The notes below the pieces were generated by a model. It was not told the DNA's origin and ran no database searches. It saw only the letters and a list, made by a program, of their open reading frames with translations. The position numbers and the translations under genes were made by a program. From Deltaproteobacteria bacterium (GTDB taxonomy: Bacteria > Desulfobacterota > UBA8473), in contig QZJR01000064.1 of NCBI GenBank assembly GCA_003599365.1, positions 1-36,612 of the forward strand: 36,612 bases of DNA, written 5' to 3'. Below are positions 1 to 7,883 of this stretch, in pieces. Within the stretch, counting starts at the first letter, position 1. Each line of letters starts with the position of its first letter.

Positions 1-251
1 AACGGCTTGACCTCATTTTATTGCAGTGATAGTACCATAAGTCTGCCATCTAATAAAGTAATTATTGGAGAAATCCAGGCTTTTTCTACAGGCTCAACGC
101 GAAGCGTCGGGCCATCGCAAAGCTAACCCGAAGTGGCCCGATAGGGCCACGATCAGGTTCAGCGACCCGTTCGGCGACCCCCTTTTCTGTTTATGGGCGG
201 TGATGCCTCTTTTCTCATCCGGCTCAACATGGGCATGCCCAGTAAGGCGCT
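1..251. other. Left-edge region without a supported gene
   Basis: No convincing gene is seen. Positions 65-250 read GC-richer than the first 60 bases and are open in more than one frame, but no ribosome binding site or family motif supports a protein. A 7-bp perfect stem (GTGGCCC at 133-139, GGGCCAC at 144-150) lies downstream of the minus-strand methyltransferase stop and could help end its transcript, although no T-run follows it. Confidence 0.4.
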
Positions 252-1025
252 CTAGTCCGCCAGTAATGTGCCATATCCCCCCTTCTTGAACATATAAATC
301 GCCCACCCCAACGTTTCTCGTCCCCACCTCAGGTACGCTCTCCTGCTCTCAGACACTCGCTTCAGCACGGTCTCCACATCGGGATCATCCCGATGGTCAC
401 TCGCCCAGGTTTCTGCAGCATACCATTGCAACCCCTCATACTTATCCCAGTCATCCTGGCTGCTTACAAGTGTGTAGACCGCCTCCAATCCGTACTCTTG
501 CCCAGCTTCTACATTCTCATAATGTGTTCCGTAGTTGTTACGTGTCTCTCCGAGCGCCTCTAAATATTCTCTTTCTGGTTCATGCCGCCAGTACGGCTCG
601 CCCACGACGATCCAACTTTCTGGTGCTGCCATCTTGCATAACGCGTTCAACGTCCCTCGATGCCCGCCGTAAATCCAACTTGCGCCGATGCAGGCCACCA
701 GATCAAAGCTCTCTAAGGTTTCTGGGACATACTTAGCCCCATCCATCTCCAAGAAATGGAGTTGGGCATCTGGAACACGTGCTTGGTGCTTTTTGTGGAC
801 ATCTGCAATGCAGTAGGGAGAGAAATCAACCCCCGTCCCTGTCATTTGTCGGTACCGCTCTGCAAGCCTGATGAGGAACTCGCCCTTTCCAGTGGCGATA
901 TCAAGCACCCGTGCGCCAGGTTTCAGACGCAGAAGCGTGATAAGCTGGTCAAATTTCTCAAGACTCATCGGATTGCAGAGGATGTGCTCCCGATGCGTTA
1001 TGTTAAAGAACTTCCACATGTCCAT
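252..1025 (-). CDS. Class I SAM-dependent methyltransferase
   Basis: This 257-aa protein is a probable class I SAM-dependent methyltransferase of unknown substrate. The glycine-rich SAM loop VLDIATGKGEF is at about residues 40-50 and is followed by an acidic strand end (GVDFS, D67) that would hold the ribose. A second Rossmann-like strand (FDLVACIGASW) lies near residue 105. The C-terminal half is rich in Trp and Tyr, which suggests a small-molecule acceptor, but this is inference. The ATG is preceded by a strong GAGGAGG site, fixing the start. The gene is monocistronic here; the next minus-strand gene upstream, truA, ends about 200 bp away. No neighbour points to the substrate. Confidence is high for the fold and low for the role. 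Confidence 0.85.
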   Translation of the reverse strand: MDMWKFFNITHREHILCNPMSLEKFDQLITLLRLKPGARVLDIATGKGEFLIRLAERYRQMTGTGVDFSPYCIADVHKKHQARVPDAQLHFLEMDGAKYVPETLESFDLVACIGASWIYGGHRGTLNALCKMAAPESWIVVGEPYWRHEPEREYLEALGETRNNYGTHYENVEAGQEYGLEAVYTLVSSQDDWDKYEGLQWYAAETWASDHRDDPDVETVLKRVSESRRAYLRWGRETLGWAIYMFKKGGYGTLLAD

Positions 1026-1135
1026 GAATATACCTCCTCTATCAATGCCAGCCGAACAAGGTTATCAAGCGACAAAACGAGTGTAGCAGAAATAGGCTTT
1101 TTTATGAAATAAAATGGGCATAACCCATTAATATA

Positions 1136-1165
1136 ATTATACTCACTTGTCGGTTAACACCGCAA
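1136..1165 (-). promoter_or_regulatory. Candidate promoter of the methyltransferase gene
   Basis: On the minus strand a perfect -10 TATAAT (1141-1136) lies 18 bp from a weak -35 TTGCGG (1165-1160), about 110 nt upstream of the methyltransferase start at 1025. Confidence 0.4.
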
Positions 1166-1229
1166 ACGGAAGGAATACACACAAGGCTCTCTAAGAAACC
1201 TGTTGTAAAAGTATTTATGGAGTGGTCCA

Positions 1230-1967
1230 CTAGTATTTGATCTTCGCCAGGAACAACCCCTGTGGAGGGGCTGTTATACCGGCCTTTTTTCTGTCTTTAG
1301 CTCTAAGTATCTCTTCAAATTCACTTACCCCAATCTTACCCTTGCCCACATCTGTCAGCGTTCCTACAATATTCCTTACCATCTGCTTTAAAAAGGCATT
1401 GGCTTCAATCTCAAAGATTATGAATCCCTTGGTGTCTTTATCAACGGATATGCCGTAAACCTCTCTGATAGGGTTATGGCTGTTGCAGCCTGATGCCTTA
1501 AAGGAAGAGAAATCGTGTTCCCCGACGAGGCATTGCACGGCATTTTTCATTTCTTTAATGTCCAATTTGAAAGGTATAAACCAGGAAAAATTGCGGTATA
1601 GAGGAGAAGGGAATCTCCGGTTCAGGATGACATATCTGTATATCTTGCTTTTGGCGCTGTATCGGGCATGGAAGTCTTGTTCTGCCTCACTTATCTCTTT
1701 AATGGCAATATCAGGGGGAAGCAGACTGTTTAGTCCCCTCTGGATGTTGTTTATATCCAATCGAGACTTGGTAGAAAAGTTTGCCACCTGTTCTATAGCA
1801 TGAACACCTGCGTCCGTCCTTCCTGCTGCGATCAGCCTGATCTCTTCCTGGGTGATTTTCTGTAACCTGTTCTCGATGGTCTCCTGGATACTCGTTGCAT
1901 TGGGCTGAATCTGCCAGCCGTGATAGTTGGTGCCATCGTATTCGATTAAAAGCTTGATGTTTCGCAT
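1230..1967 (-). CDS. truA: tRNA pseudouridine(38-40) synthase TruA
   Basis: TruA converts uridines 38-40 in the anticodon stem-loop of tRNAs to pseudouridine in the cytoplasm. The 245-aa length is normal for the family. The catalytic motif GRTDAGVHA is at about residues 49-57, with Asp52 as the expected nucleophile. The N-terminal strand (LIEYDGTNYHGWQ) and the C-terminal FLKQMVRNIVGTL block are also typical. The gene starts 5 nt after the stop of the OYE-type reductase on the same strand, so the two are probably co-transcribed. The pairing looks incidental rather than functional. No key residue is missing, and the identification is secure. Confidence 0.96.
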   Translation of the reverse strand: MRNIKLLIEYDGTNYHGWQIQPNATSIQETIENRLQKITQEEIRLIAAGRTDAGVHAIEQVANFSTKSRLDINNIQRGLNSLLPPDIAIKEISEAEQDFHARYSAKSKIYRYVILNRRFPSPLYRNFSWFIPFKLDIKEMKNAVQCLVGEHDFSSFKASGCNSHNPIREVYGISVDKDTKGFIIFEIEANAFLKQMVRNIVGTLTDVGKGKIGVSEFEEILRAKDRKKAGITAPPQGLFLAKIKY

Positions 1968-1972
1968 CTGCT

Positions 1973-3085
1973 TTAATCTTCCCCAGGATGTTTGATTCTC
2001 TCATTCACACAGTATATACCCTCTCCGGCCCTGGCCGGTCTGAAACACTGATTGTCGGATATGCAGGCAGCTTTTCGAATATCCCCTGCCTGCCAACGAT
2101 TGATCAATGATGGTTCCCGGATAAAGGGACGGCTCATGGATATATAATCAGCCGCACCCTCATCTACGAGTCCTTTGGCTACATGATAGGATCGTATTCC
2201 CCCTACGAGAATCAGGGGAACCTGGATTTTTTCCTTAAAGGCATGGGCCTCATCTCGAAAATACGCCTCTTTTTCTTCTGATTTAATCCCCATCCTGCTA
2301 GGACCCAGCTTAATAGCAGTAGGAAGACCTCCACTCAACTCGATGGCATCGATCCCCTCCTTGGCAAGCATACTCCCTGCCTGAACGGAATCCTTCAATG
2401 TTAAACCATTTTCCACGAAATCTTGGACATTTATTTTTGCCATGATTGGGTAATCCAGCCCAACTTCCATCCGAATTGCCTGAAGCACTTCCAAAAGGGC
2501 CCTTGCACGATTCCGGATATTACCACCATACGCATCGTTACGATGATTGTATAAAGGGGATAGAAACTGACTGAGGAGGTATCCATGAGCAGAGTGGATT
2601 TGAACACCGTCAAACCCGGCTTTTTTAGCTCTCACCGCCGCCTGAGCAAAGGCCTGAGTGGTCTCCTTAATATCCTGGATAGTCATCTCCTTTTGTGGTA
2701 ATTTTGACTCGGTCTCTACCGCTGAAGGAGCTATTGAGGGTTGTCCTGTCAACTCCCATATGGCACGGAACCCGGCATGAGCAAGCTGCATAACTATTTT
2801 GCCGTTTTGTTCATGGACCGTACGGGTCATCTCCTCAAGGCCGGGGATTAGCTCGTCTTTGTAAACGCCAAGCTGTTGAGGACTTGCCTGCCCATCGCAA
2901 CGGACATAGGCATGGCCGGTAATAATCAGCCCCACCCCTCCCTTCGCAAGGGTAGCCATCAAATCAACCAGCCCGGGAGTACATGCCCCATCTTCTTCTG
3001 CCATTCCCTCCCAGGTGGCAGACCTGACAAATCGGTTTTTTAGTACCATGCCGTTAATTGTATCTGGTTCAAATAGTTTGTTCAT
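1973..3085 (-). CDS. OYE-family NADH:flavin oxidoreductase
   Basis: This 370-aa protein is an FMN-binding TIM-barrel reductase of the old yellow enzyme family, which reduces activated C=C bonds or related substrates with NAD(P)H. Visible motifs are QLAHAG (about 100-105), the substrate-anion pair in HSAHGYLLSQFLSP (H164 and H167), the following YGG, and the phosphate-binding LVGGIRS near residue 295. Unlike the large 2,4-dienoyl-CoA reductases it has no C-terminal 4Fe-4S and FAD/NAD domains, so it is a stand-alone barrel. A GAGGAGC site about 10 nt upstream supports the ATG. It lies directly upstream of truA (5-nt gap). Its leader overlaps the remains of a transposase gene. The physiological substrate cannot be read from the sequence. 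Confidence 0.88.
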   Translation of the reverse strand: MNKLFEPDTINGMVLKNRFVRSATWEGMAEEDGACTPGLVDLMATLAKGGVGLIITGHAYVRCDGQASPQQLGVYKDELIPGLEEMTRTVHEQNGKIVMQLAHAGFRAIWELTGQPSIAPSAVETESKLPQKEMTIQDIKETTQAFAQAAVRAKKAGFDGVQIHSAHGYLLSQFLSPLYNHRNDAYGGNIRNRARALLEVLQAIRMEVGLDYPIMAKINVQDFVENGLTLKDSVQAGSMLAKEGIDAIELSGGLPTAIKLGPSRMGIKSEEKEAYFRDEAHAFKEKIQVPLILVGGIRSYHVAKGLVDEGAADYISMSRPFIREPSLINRWQAGDIRKAACISDNQCFRPARAGEGIYCVNERIKHPGED

Positions 3086-3439
3086 TTATATGAAGCTCCT
3101 CTGATTTTTGCATGGTCAGTTCAATAATGAAGGGCAACACTTGGGAAATCGGAAAGGAAAACGCTATCTCAGCCGACGAAAGGCCAAGCTCATCTCTGAT
3201 CGCGTATCGCTCACCTTCCGGCGCTTGCCGCCACCTTTCAATTCCAGGGGGCTTATGCCCCGCTTTAGGCATTCTTCTTCGATGAGCTTTTCGATGGTCT
3301 TGCCGGATTGTTTAGCTTTAAGCTGCCGCAGGTGGTTTTTCTCGGTTTGTTTCAGGATGTTATTGCAGAGTGCTAGAAATATCCAATCGTGCTTGTCGCG
3401 GCATGATACGATTCTATAGAAAAACCAACTGCCTGTCAA
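3069..3439 (-). pseudogene. Frameshifted C-terminal remnant of a REP-associated (Y1) transposase
   Basis: Two overlapping minus-strand frames read as one broken protein. The first, from about 3439 to 3200, includes QSGKTIEKLIEEECLKRG and the basic GGGKRRKVSDTRS. It then shifts frame into YAIRDELGLSSAEIAFSF, continuing to 3069. This order (linker, short helical domain, GGxxRKV, then a DnaA-like helix-turn-helix) is the C-terminal layout of REP-associated tyrosine transposases. The N-terminal HUH catalytic domain is not seen upstream. The remnant runs into the start of the OYE gene, so the piece now forms that gene's leader. The family assignment is by recognition only. Confidence 0.6.
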
Positions 3440-3440
3440 A
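3412..3440 (-). promoter_or_regulatory. Strong candidate promoter reading toward the OYE-truA operon
   Basis: On the minus strand there is a perfect -35 TTGACA (3440-3435), exactly 17 bp of spacer, and TAGAAT as -10 (3417-3412). It lies at the upstream edge of the transposase remnant, so transcription would cross about 320 nt of transposase debris before reaching the OYE start at 3085. Confidence 0.5.
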
Positions 3441-3503
3441 TAATTTATTGATTAGAAGCAATGTCCCTGACTACTATCGAGTCCATAAAATTCATCTTGC
3501 CCA

Positions 3504-3642
3504 AAAATTATGTAACTACTCAGGCACAAAGTGGCAAAGGCACATAGGCACAAAGCAGAGCAAGGTCGTTTCGTTGTTTTTCCCTACTTTGTGCCTTTGG
3601 TGCTCTGTGCCTTTGTGCCTACCTGAATAGTTACAAAATTAT
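3504..3642. mobile_element. 123-bp MITE (copy 1) with 8-bp target duplication
   Basis: The element spans 3512-3634. It begins GTAACTACTCAG and ends CTGAATAGTTAC, which are inverted repeats matching at 11 of 12 positions. The interior is an imperfect palindrome built of GGCACAAAG-like units on one side and their complement on the other. It is flanked on both sides by a perfect 8-bp direct repeat AAAATTAT (3504-3511 and 3635-3642), the mark of a transpositional insertion. A second copy sits at 9636-9759. The GTAA ends and 8-bp duplication match what is known of IS66-family elements, so an IS66-type transposase acting in trans is the likely mover (inference). Confidence 0.88.
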
Positions 3643-3827
3643 TGCAAAAAAGTCAAATTGCCCTATATGTTGCCAGCAGTTCAGGGGGGCTACCTGCGCT
3701 GGAGAAGAAAATTGATATCCTCAATAAAGATGGCTATAGGAAATTTTACTTAAGAAAAAGACATAGTATGCCGATAAAAGATTATGGAAATTTTAACAAG
3801 ACTTATATCAAATAAACGGAGGAAGAA
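3643..3827. other. Upstream region of the PilZ gene
   Basis: This is an AT-rich leader with no ORF of note. A weak TTGCAA (3642-3647), 16-bp spacer, TATATG (3664-3669) could be a plus-strand promoter overlapping the end of the MITE. A CGGAGGAAG site just before 3828 is the ribosome binding site of the PilZ gene. Confidence 0.3.
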
Positions 3828-4178
3828 ATGGAAAAAAGAGAAGAAAAAAGGGTATATAACAGGAAAGATTGTGAAATTACAGTAAAATTGACAACCGACA
3901 AAAGGGAATATCTTATAGAAAATGGTATTAGTAATATTAGTGAACACGGTCTCTTTGTTAAAACCTTTGCCCCTTTACCTATTGGCACTAAATTGGACAT
4001 AGAGTTTGGTATTCCAGAAGCCAATAAGGTTATTGGCTGTAAAGGCAAGGTTATGTGGGGATACAAGGCAGATCCATTGAGGGGTGGTAGAGATGTGCCT
4101 GGGATGGGAATAAAGACAGAGAATCTAAACCAACAAGATATGGGCTTAATTTCAAACTTTGTTAATAACCTCAATTAG
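3828..4178 (+). CDS. PilZ-domain protein (probable c-di-GMP receptor)
   Basis: This is a single-domain PilZ protein of 116 aa. PilZ domains bind cyclic di-GMP and relay it to motility, adhesion or polysaccharide machinery. The two ligand motifs are visible: RxxxR as R8-VYN-R12 near the N-terminus, and (D/N)xSxxG as NISEHG at residues 36-41. Both look intact, so ligand binding is plausible. No output domain is attached, so it probably acts through a partner protein. A strong GGAGG site precedes the ATG. Its 3' end overlaps a possible 34-codon ORF on the opposite strand. No flagellar, pilus or diguanylate cyclase gene is in the window to indicate its target. Confidence 0.88.
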   Translation: MEKREEKRVYNRKDCEITVKLTTDKREYLIENGISNISEHGLFVKTFAPLPIGTKLDIEFGIPEANKVIGCKGKVMWGYKADPLRGGRDVPGMGIKTENLNQQDMGLISNFVNNLN

Positions 4179-4279
4179 TTCAGCTTGAAAAATTCCCTTT
4201 TCGGCTTTTTGAAGATTTGCTTCTCCAATAGGGTTCCCCCAAATCCTGTTTGCATTTCTCTAACGGAAACTTTTTCCAT
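4175..4279 (-). CDS. Possible 34-aa small protein
   Basis: This short ORF has a good Shine-Dalgarno (GAGGAG, 5 nt before the ATG at 4279). It starts 29 nt after the stop of the dehydrogenase-like gene on the same strand, so it may be the last cistron of that operon. The product is basic in its second half (KKPKREFFK) and has no recognised domain. Its 3' end overlaps the 3' end of the convergent PilZ gene by 4 nt. It could be a real small protein or the remains of a longer gene. Confidence 0.4.
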   Translation of the reverse strand: MEKVSVREMQTGFGGTLLEKQIFKKPKREFFKLN

Positions 4280-4308
4280 TCTGACTCCTCAAGTTTGTTG
4301 CAAAGCAA

Positions 4309-5568
4309 TTAAGCTGGGCAAGAGTATTTGTTCTTAAACACCTCTACAGCCCTAAATAACTGTTCATCATCCCTATACGCTCTAAAATTTTCGATGGAGT
4401 CCAAATCTATTTCTTCTATGCCATTTTTACTTATAAAGAGAGGGACTCCAAGGCATATTTGATTTTCTCCTATGCATGTCTTCTTAGTCAGAGTTATAAC
4501 TGTACGGATATTGCTCTGAAATGCTTTTATGATGGCTATTACGGCAATTCCAACAGGAAAATCCGCCCTTTCTCCACAGTAGTATTCAATAAGGGGTTTA
4601 ATAGATAACCGTGTGGGTATAGGATAGCCGTTTATATAATTAAAGACCCCTTCGCTTCCTCTCTGGACCATCTCATAAGCCTTGTTGTATACCTCATCCA
4701 CATCCGGATTTTTCTTAAGGGTAGGAGAGACATTTTCCAATATTTGGCCCGTTGGTGGTTTGCAGTTTATCCGAAGCATACTCTTATAAATTGCCATACC
4801 TTTCAATTCATGATTGCCACCAACCAGACCATCTACAGAGATTTCTACGGGCAAATTTAACTCGTCCCTGATTTCCCTCTGAAACCTCATAGAATCCAAC
4901 ACAGGTCCTATGGCAACAACCCTCTTGAAATACTTGGAAAAGACCCACGCACTCAACTCGTTTGGATTGCTTACCACTATTACCATTTCAGGGGTATGGG
5001 AAGGGTTTTCTTTGATGGATTTAGCACAATTCTCAAAAATAGCCTTGTTCTCATGCATCAGGGTTGTTCTATCGGAAGCCTTACCTGCACCTTTTGGAAT
5101 GGTCTTTCCCGCACACATTATTAGGAGTTCTCCATCAACTCTGTCATAAGAATCGACAAATTCGATATTCGGTAAAACACCACCCATCCCGTCTTTTAAC
5201 TTTTCAATCAAGGCGTAATAAAAGTTCTTGTCTTTCCCTTGAGAGGCCTTCTTCGGTCTGCCGAATAGCTGGATCTTTTTGCAGTCTGGTAATGCTTGTT
5301 CCCTCAGGATAAGCTTGAGAATTTCGCTTCCCATTGTTCCGCTTACACCAATAATGGTTACAGTCTTAAATCTGCCTATAGCACCATAAGGGTCTTTTTG
5401 GTACTTTAGCTTCCTGGAAAAGTAATTCCTATCTCTTAAGAGATTTTTTTTCTCCTTATGTGTTGAATACCATCTGGACAAATATTTAAAGGTGACCCCC
5501 ATCTCTTTTGGATTTTCTAATTTTCTTCCTGTCTCGAATTCTATACAAGGACTATGTATTTCTTGCAC
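4309..5568 (-). CDS. Malate/lactate dehydrogenase-like protein with N-terminal extension
   Basis: This 419-aa protein belongs to the NAD-dependent malate/lactate dehydrogenase superfamily. A Rossmann nucleotide-binding motif (TIIGVSGTMGSEI) is at about residues 70-82, later than usual because of a roughly 65-aa charged N-terminal extension. Further family features are VSNPNE, the AIGPVLDSMRFQREI segment resembling the LDH/MDH VLDSARFR helix, and GGNHELKG at the position of the catalytic His loop. The sequence diverges enough that the substrate is uncertain. It begins with GTG abutting the metG stop (TAAGTG), with GAGGGGT 5 nt upstream; the next in-frame ATG is codon 23. Linkage to metG and the siroheme-decarboxylase-like gene gives no obvious pathway. 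Confidence 0.75.
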   Translation of the reverse strand: MQEIHSPCIEFETGRKLENPKEMGVTFKYLSRWYSTHKEKKNLLRDRNYFSRKLKYQKDPYGAIGRFKTVTIIGVSGTMGSEILKLILREQALPDCKKIQLFGRPKKASQGKDKNFYYALIEKLKDGMGGVLPNIEFVDSYDRVDGELLIMCAGKTIPKGAGKASDRTTLMHENKAIFENCAKSIKENPSHTPEMVIVVSNPNELSAWVFSKYFKRVVAIGPVLDSMRFQREIRDELNLPVEISVDGLVGGNHELKGMAIYKSMLRINCKPPTGQILENVSPTLKKNPDVDEVYNKAYEMVQRGSEGVFNYINGYPIPTRLSIKPLIEYYCGERADFPVGIAVIAIIKAFQSNIRTVITLTKKTCIGENQICLGVPLFISKNGIEEIDLDSIENFRAYRDDEQLFRAVEVFKNKYSCPA

Positions 5569-7104
5569 TTACCCCTCAACCCTCGGAAAGATAGGTTCAA
5601 TCTTTGAGACGGTAATGTTCTCTCCTATTTTACCCCATTTGGCTATGTCATCCAATCTCTGAGTGCGCAGGTTCTCCTTTATCCCCAAAGATGCCCATAT
5701 CTTCTCCGAAGTTGTCGGCATAAATGGAAAGAGAAGAACAGTAATAACCCTAAGGGCTTCTACGATATTGTACAATACGGCATTCAATCTTTCTGTTTGA
5801 TTTTCTTCCTTTGCCAGTATCCAGGGTGAAGTCTCGTCTATGTATTTATTCACAGCGGCTATGAATCCCCAGATGGCAATTAATGCCTTGTTAAATGCCA
5901 GTTGCGCCATCTGATTAATTACATCTTTAACAGTCGTTGAAGCATCATTTCTCAATCTCTCATCAACCTCCAGGTGTCCGGTTGGTTTATGAAGGACCCC
6001 CTTGAAATATTTAATAACCATTGCCAGGCTGCGACTCGCCAAATTCCCAAGATCATTTGCCAAATCAGAATTCAACCTGTTAACTAAAGCACTCTCACTG
6101 AAATTGGCATCCAATCCAAAGACCATCTCTCGCATAAGAAAATACCGAAAGGCATCGAGGCCATACTTGTCTTTTAAACTAAGGGGGTTGATGATATTCC
6201 CAAGACTCTTGGATATCTTGTTTTTATCTATGTTCCAGTAGCCGTGAACATTTAAATGCTGATATGGTTCAATGCCGGAAGCCTTTAGGATGGTTGGCCA
6301 GTAAATACCGTGGGGTTTTAGTATATCCTTCGCGATCAGGTGTTGGGTTGATGGCCAGAATTTGTGATAAAGATCAGAGTCAGGATAACCAACAGCAGTT
6401 AGATAATTGATAAGGGCATCAAACCAAACATAGGTGACATAGTCTCTATCAAATGGCAGAGTTATTCCCCAATCCAGCCTTGATTTTGGACGCGAAATAC
6501 ACAGGTCTTCTAAAGGATCTCTCAAAAAGGCCAATACCTCATTGCTATATCTTTCAGGACGAATAAAACCAGGGTGGGACTTGATGTACTCTATCAACCA
6601 ATTCTGATACTTGCTCATTCTAAAGAAATAGTTCTTTTCTTTTATAAACTCAGGGGCAACCTTATGATCAGGGCATTTGCCATCCGCAAGTTCCTTTTCA
6701 TAGTAAAAACGTTCGCATCCAAAACAATAATATCCCCCATATTCACCAAAGTAAATATCCCCTGCGTCGTATACTTTCTGAAGAATCAACTGAACAACTT
6801 TCTTATGGTCTTCATCGGTTGTTCTGATAAAGTAATCATTAGAAATGGAAAGCTCCGGCCAGATATTTCGGAATAGCATGCTTATCCTATCAGCATATTC
6901 TTTTGGGTTTTCCCCGGCAGCCTCGGCAGCTCTAACAACCTTATCCCCGTGTTCATCCGTTCCTGTAACGAAAAAGGTTTCCCTCCCATACAGTATGTTG
7001 AAACGGTTGAGAACATCTGCGGCTATAGTAGTGTAGGCATGTCCCAGATGGGGTTCAGCATTTACATAGTATATAGGAGTAGTTACATATAATGTTTTAC
7101 TCAT
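5569..7104 (-). CDS. metG: Methionyl-tRNA synthetase
   Basis: MetG charges tRNA-Met with methionine using ATP. The 511-aa protein shows the class I signature HLGH at residues 19-22 and the KMSKS-type loop as KISKS near residue 297. A zinc knuckle-like insertion has C127, C130, C144 and H147. The length corresponds to the short form that lacks the C-terminal EMAP/Trbp dimerisation domain. The gene overlaps the upstream siroheme-decarboxylase-like gene by 4 nt (ATGA), and its stop abuts the GTG of the dehydrogenase-like gene. The three genes are therefore probably translated from one mRNA. No defects are seen. Confidence 0.96.
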   Translation of the reverse strand: MSKTLYVTTPIYYVNAEPHLGHAYTTIAADVLNRFNILYGRETFFVTGTDEHGDKVVRAAEAAGENPKEYADRISMLFRNIWPELSISNDYFIRTTDEDHKKVVQLILQKVYDAGDIYFGEYGGYYCFGCERFYYEKELADGKCPDHKVAPEFIKEKNYFFRMSKYQNWLIEYIKSHPGFIRPERYSNEVLAFLRDPLEDLCISRPKSRLDWGITLPFDRDYVTYVWFDALINYLTAVGYPDSDLYHKFWPSTQHLIAKDILKPHGIYWPTILKASGIEPYQHLNVHGYWNIDKNKISKSLGNIINPLSLKDKYGLDAFRYFLMREMVFGLDANFSESALVNRLNSDLANDLGNLASRSLAMVIKYFKGVLHKPTGHLEVDERLRNDASTTVKDVINQMAQLAFNKALIAIWGFIAAVNKYIDETSPWILAKEENQTERLNAVLYNIVEALRVITVLLFPFMPTTSEKIWASLGIKENLRTQRLDDIAKWGKIGENITVSKIEPIFPRVEG

Positions 7105-7547
7105 GTTTCAAACTCAACATTTACCTTAAAGATTTTTTTGGCAGGGAGATTGAGGATGTCTTTAATGGCTGTTTTTTTTGATATATCAGCGAGACTATCC
7201 CTAATCTCCTCTTTGGATTCACCAATAAAAGTAAACCATACATTATACTCATGTTCTCTTTTGTAGTTATGTGTTATGCCCTGGTATGAATGTAGTACTT
7301 TAACAAAATCTTGAATCTTTTCAGGGGGGACCCTGGCCGCACACAGTGTGCTTGTAAAACCCAGTTTCTTTGAGTCAAAGGAAGCACCGAGGCGTCGAAT
7401 ATAGCCTTTATGTATCAATTGCTTAACCCTCTCTATCATATTGTCTTCAGAGATATTTAATTCCTCTCCCAGCACTTTAAATGGTCTGGAACTGATGGGG
7501 AACTTAGACTGAATCCTATTCAATATTTCCCTATCTAACCTGTCCAT
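7101..7547 (-). CDS. Siroheme decarboxylase-like (AhbA/AhbB/NirD-type) Lrp/AsnC-fold protein
   Basis: This 148-aa protein has the winged-helix plus RAM-like layout of Lrp/AsnC regulators, but matches the siroheme decarboxylase branch. Those enzymes remove the acetate carboxyls of siroheme to give 12,18-didecarboxysiroheme in the alternative heme (Ahb) or heme d1 pathway. Typical features are YIRRLGASFDSKKLGF (about 49-64) and HNYKREHEYNVWFT (93-106), which holds the His and Tyr residues expected near the substrate. AhbA and AhbB usually occur as a pair. Only one copy is present here and no ahbC or ahbD is in the window, so a regulatory role remains possible. It heads the metG operon. Confidence 0.72.
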   Translation of the reverse strand: MDRLDREILNRIQSKFPISSRPFKVLGEELNISEDNMIERVKQLIHKGYIRRLGASFDSKKLGFTSTLCAARVPPEKIQDFVKVLHSYQGITHNYKREHEYNVWFTFIGESKEEIRDSLADISKKTAIKDILNLPAKKIFKVNVEFET

Positions 7548-7572
7548 GTCAGTTTACCGTGTACCTGTTCGC

Positions 7573-7738
7573 CGTTCACCGGTTCAGGGTTCAGATGTTC
7601 AAGGTTGCTTTTTCGTTGACCTTGCTCAAATCGTTCTATTTTCATGCCTTCTCCAGTCAGAGCTGATTAATTCCCGCTGAGGCGGGATTCAGATTTGTGA
7701 GGTGAATCCAGAACCTCTGAACCCTGAACCGGTGAACG
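7573..7738. repeat. 166-bp long inverted-repeat element
   Basis: Arms of 28 bp (7573-7600 and 7711-7738), starting CGTTCACCGGTTCAGGGTTC, match at all but one position. The loop of about 110 bp contains a second small hairpin (TCCCGC/GCGGGA, 7672-7687). It lies in the divergent region between the minus-strand metG operon and the plus-strand ade gene, within the likely leader of the former. No clear target duplication was found. It is unrelated in sequence to the two MITEs. Confidence 0.75.
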
Positions 7739-7795
7739 ATTAAACATGTTTTATAAGCCTATACCATAAAAGAAATTCTTTCAAGCTAAAAATTT

Positions 7796-7824
7796 TTGAC
7801 AAAAGGAGACTATGGTGATAGATT
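7796..7824 (+). promoter_or_regulatory. Candidate ade promoter
   Basis: TTGACA (7796-7801), a 17-bp spacer and TAGATT (7819-7824) lie about 60 nt upstream of the adenine deaminase ATG. The -35 is perfect and the -10 matches 4 of 6. Confidence 0.5.
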
Positions 7825-7883
7825 AAATAGTTATTGGTCTTGATTAATCTAACGACTAAAACTGTCTCTACTTTTGGAAAAGC

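Noticed and set aside
94-327. 77-aa minus-strand ORF at the left edge
   Set aside because: It overlaps the methyltransferase end out of frame and has no motif or ribosome binding site.
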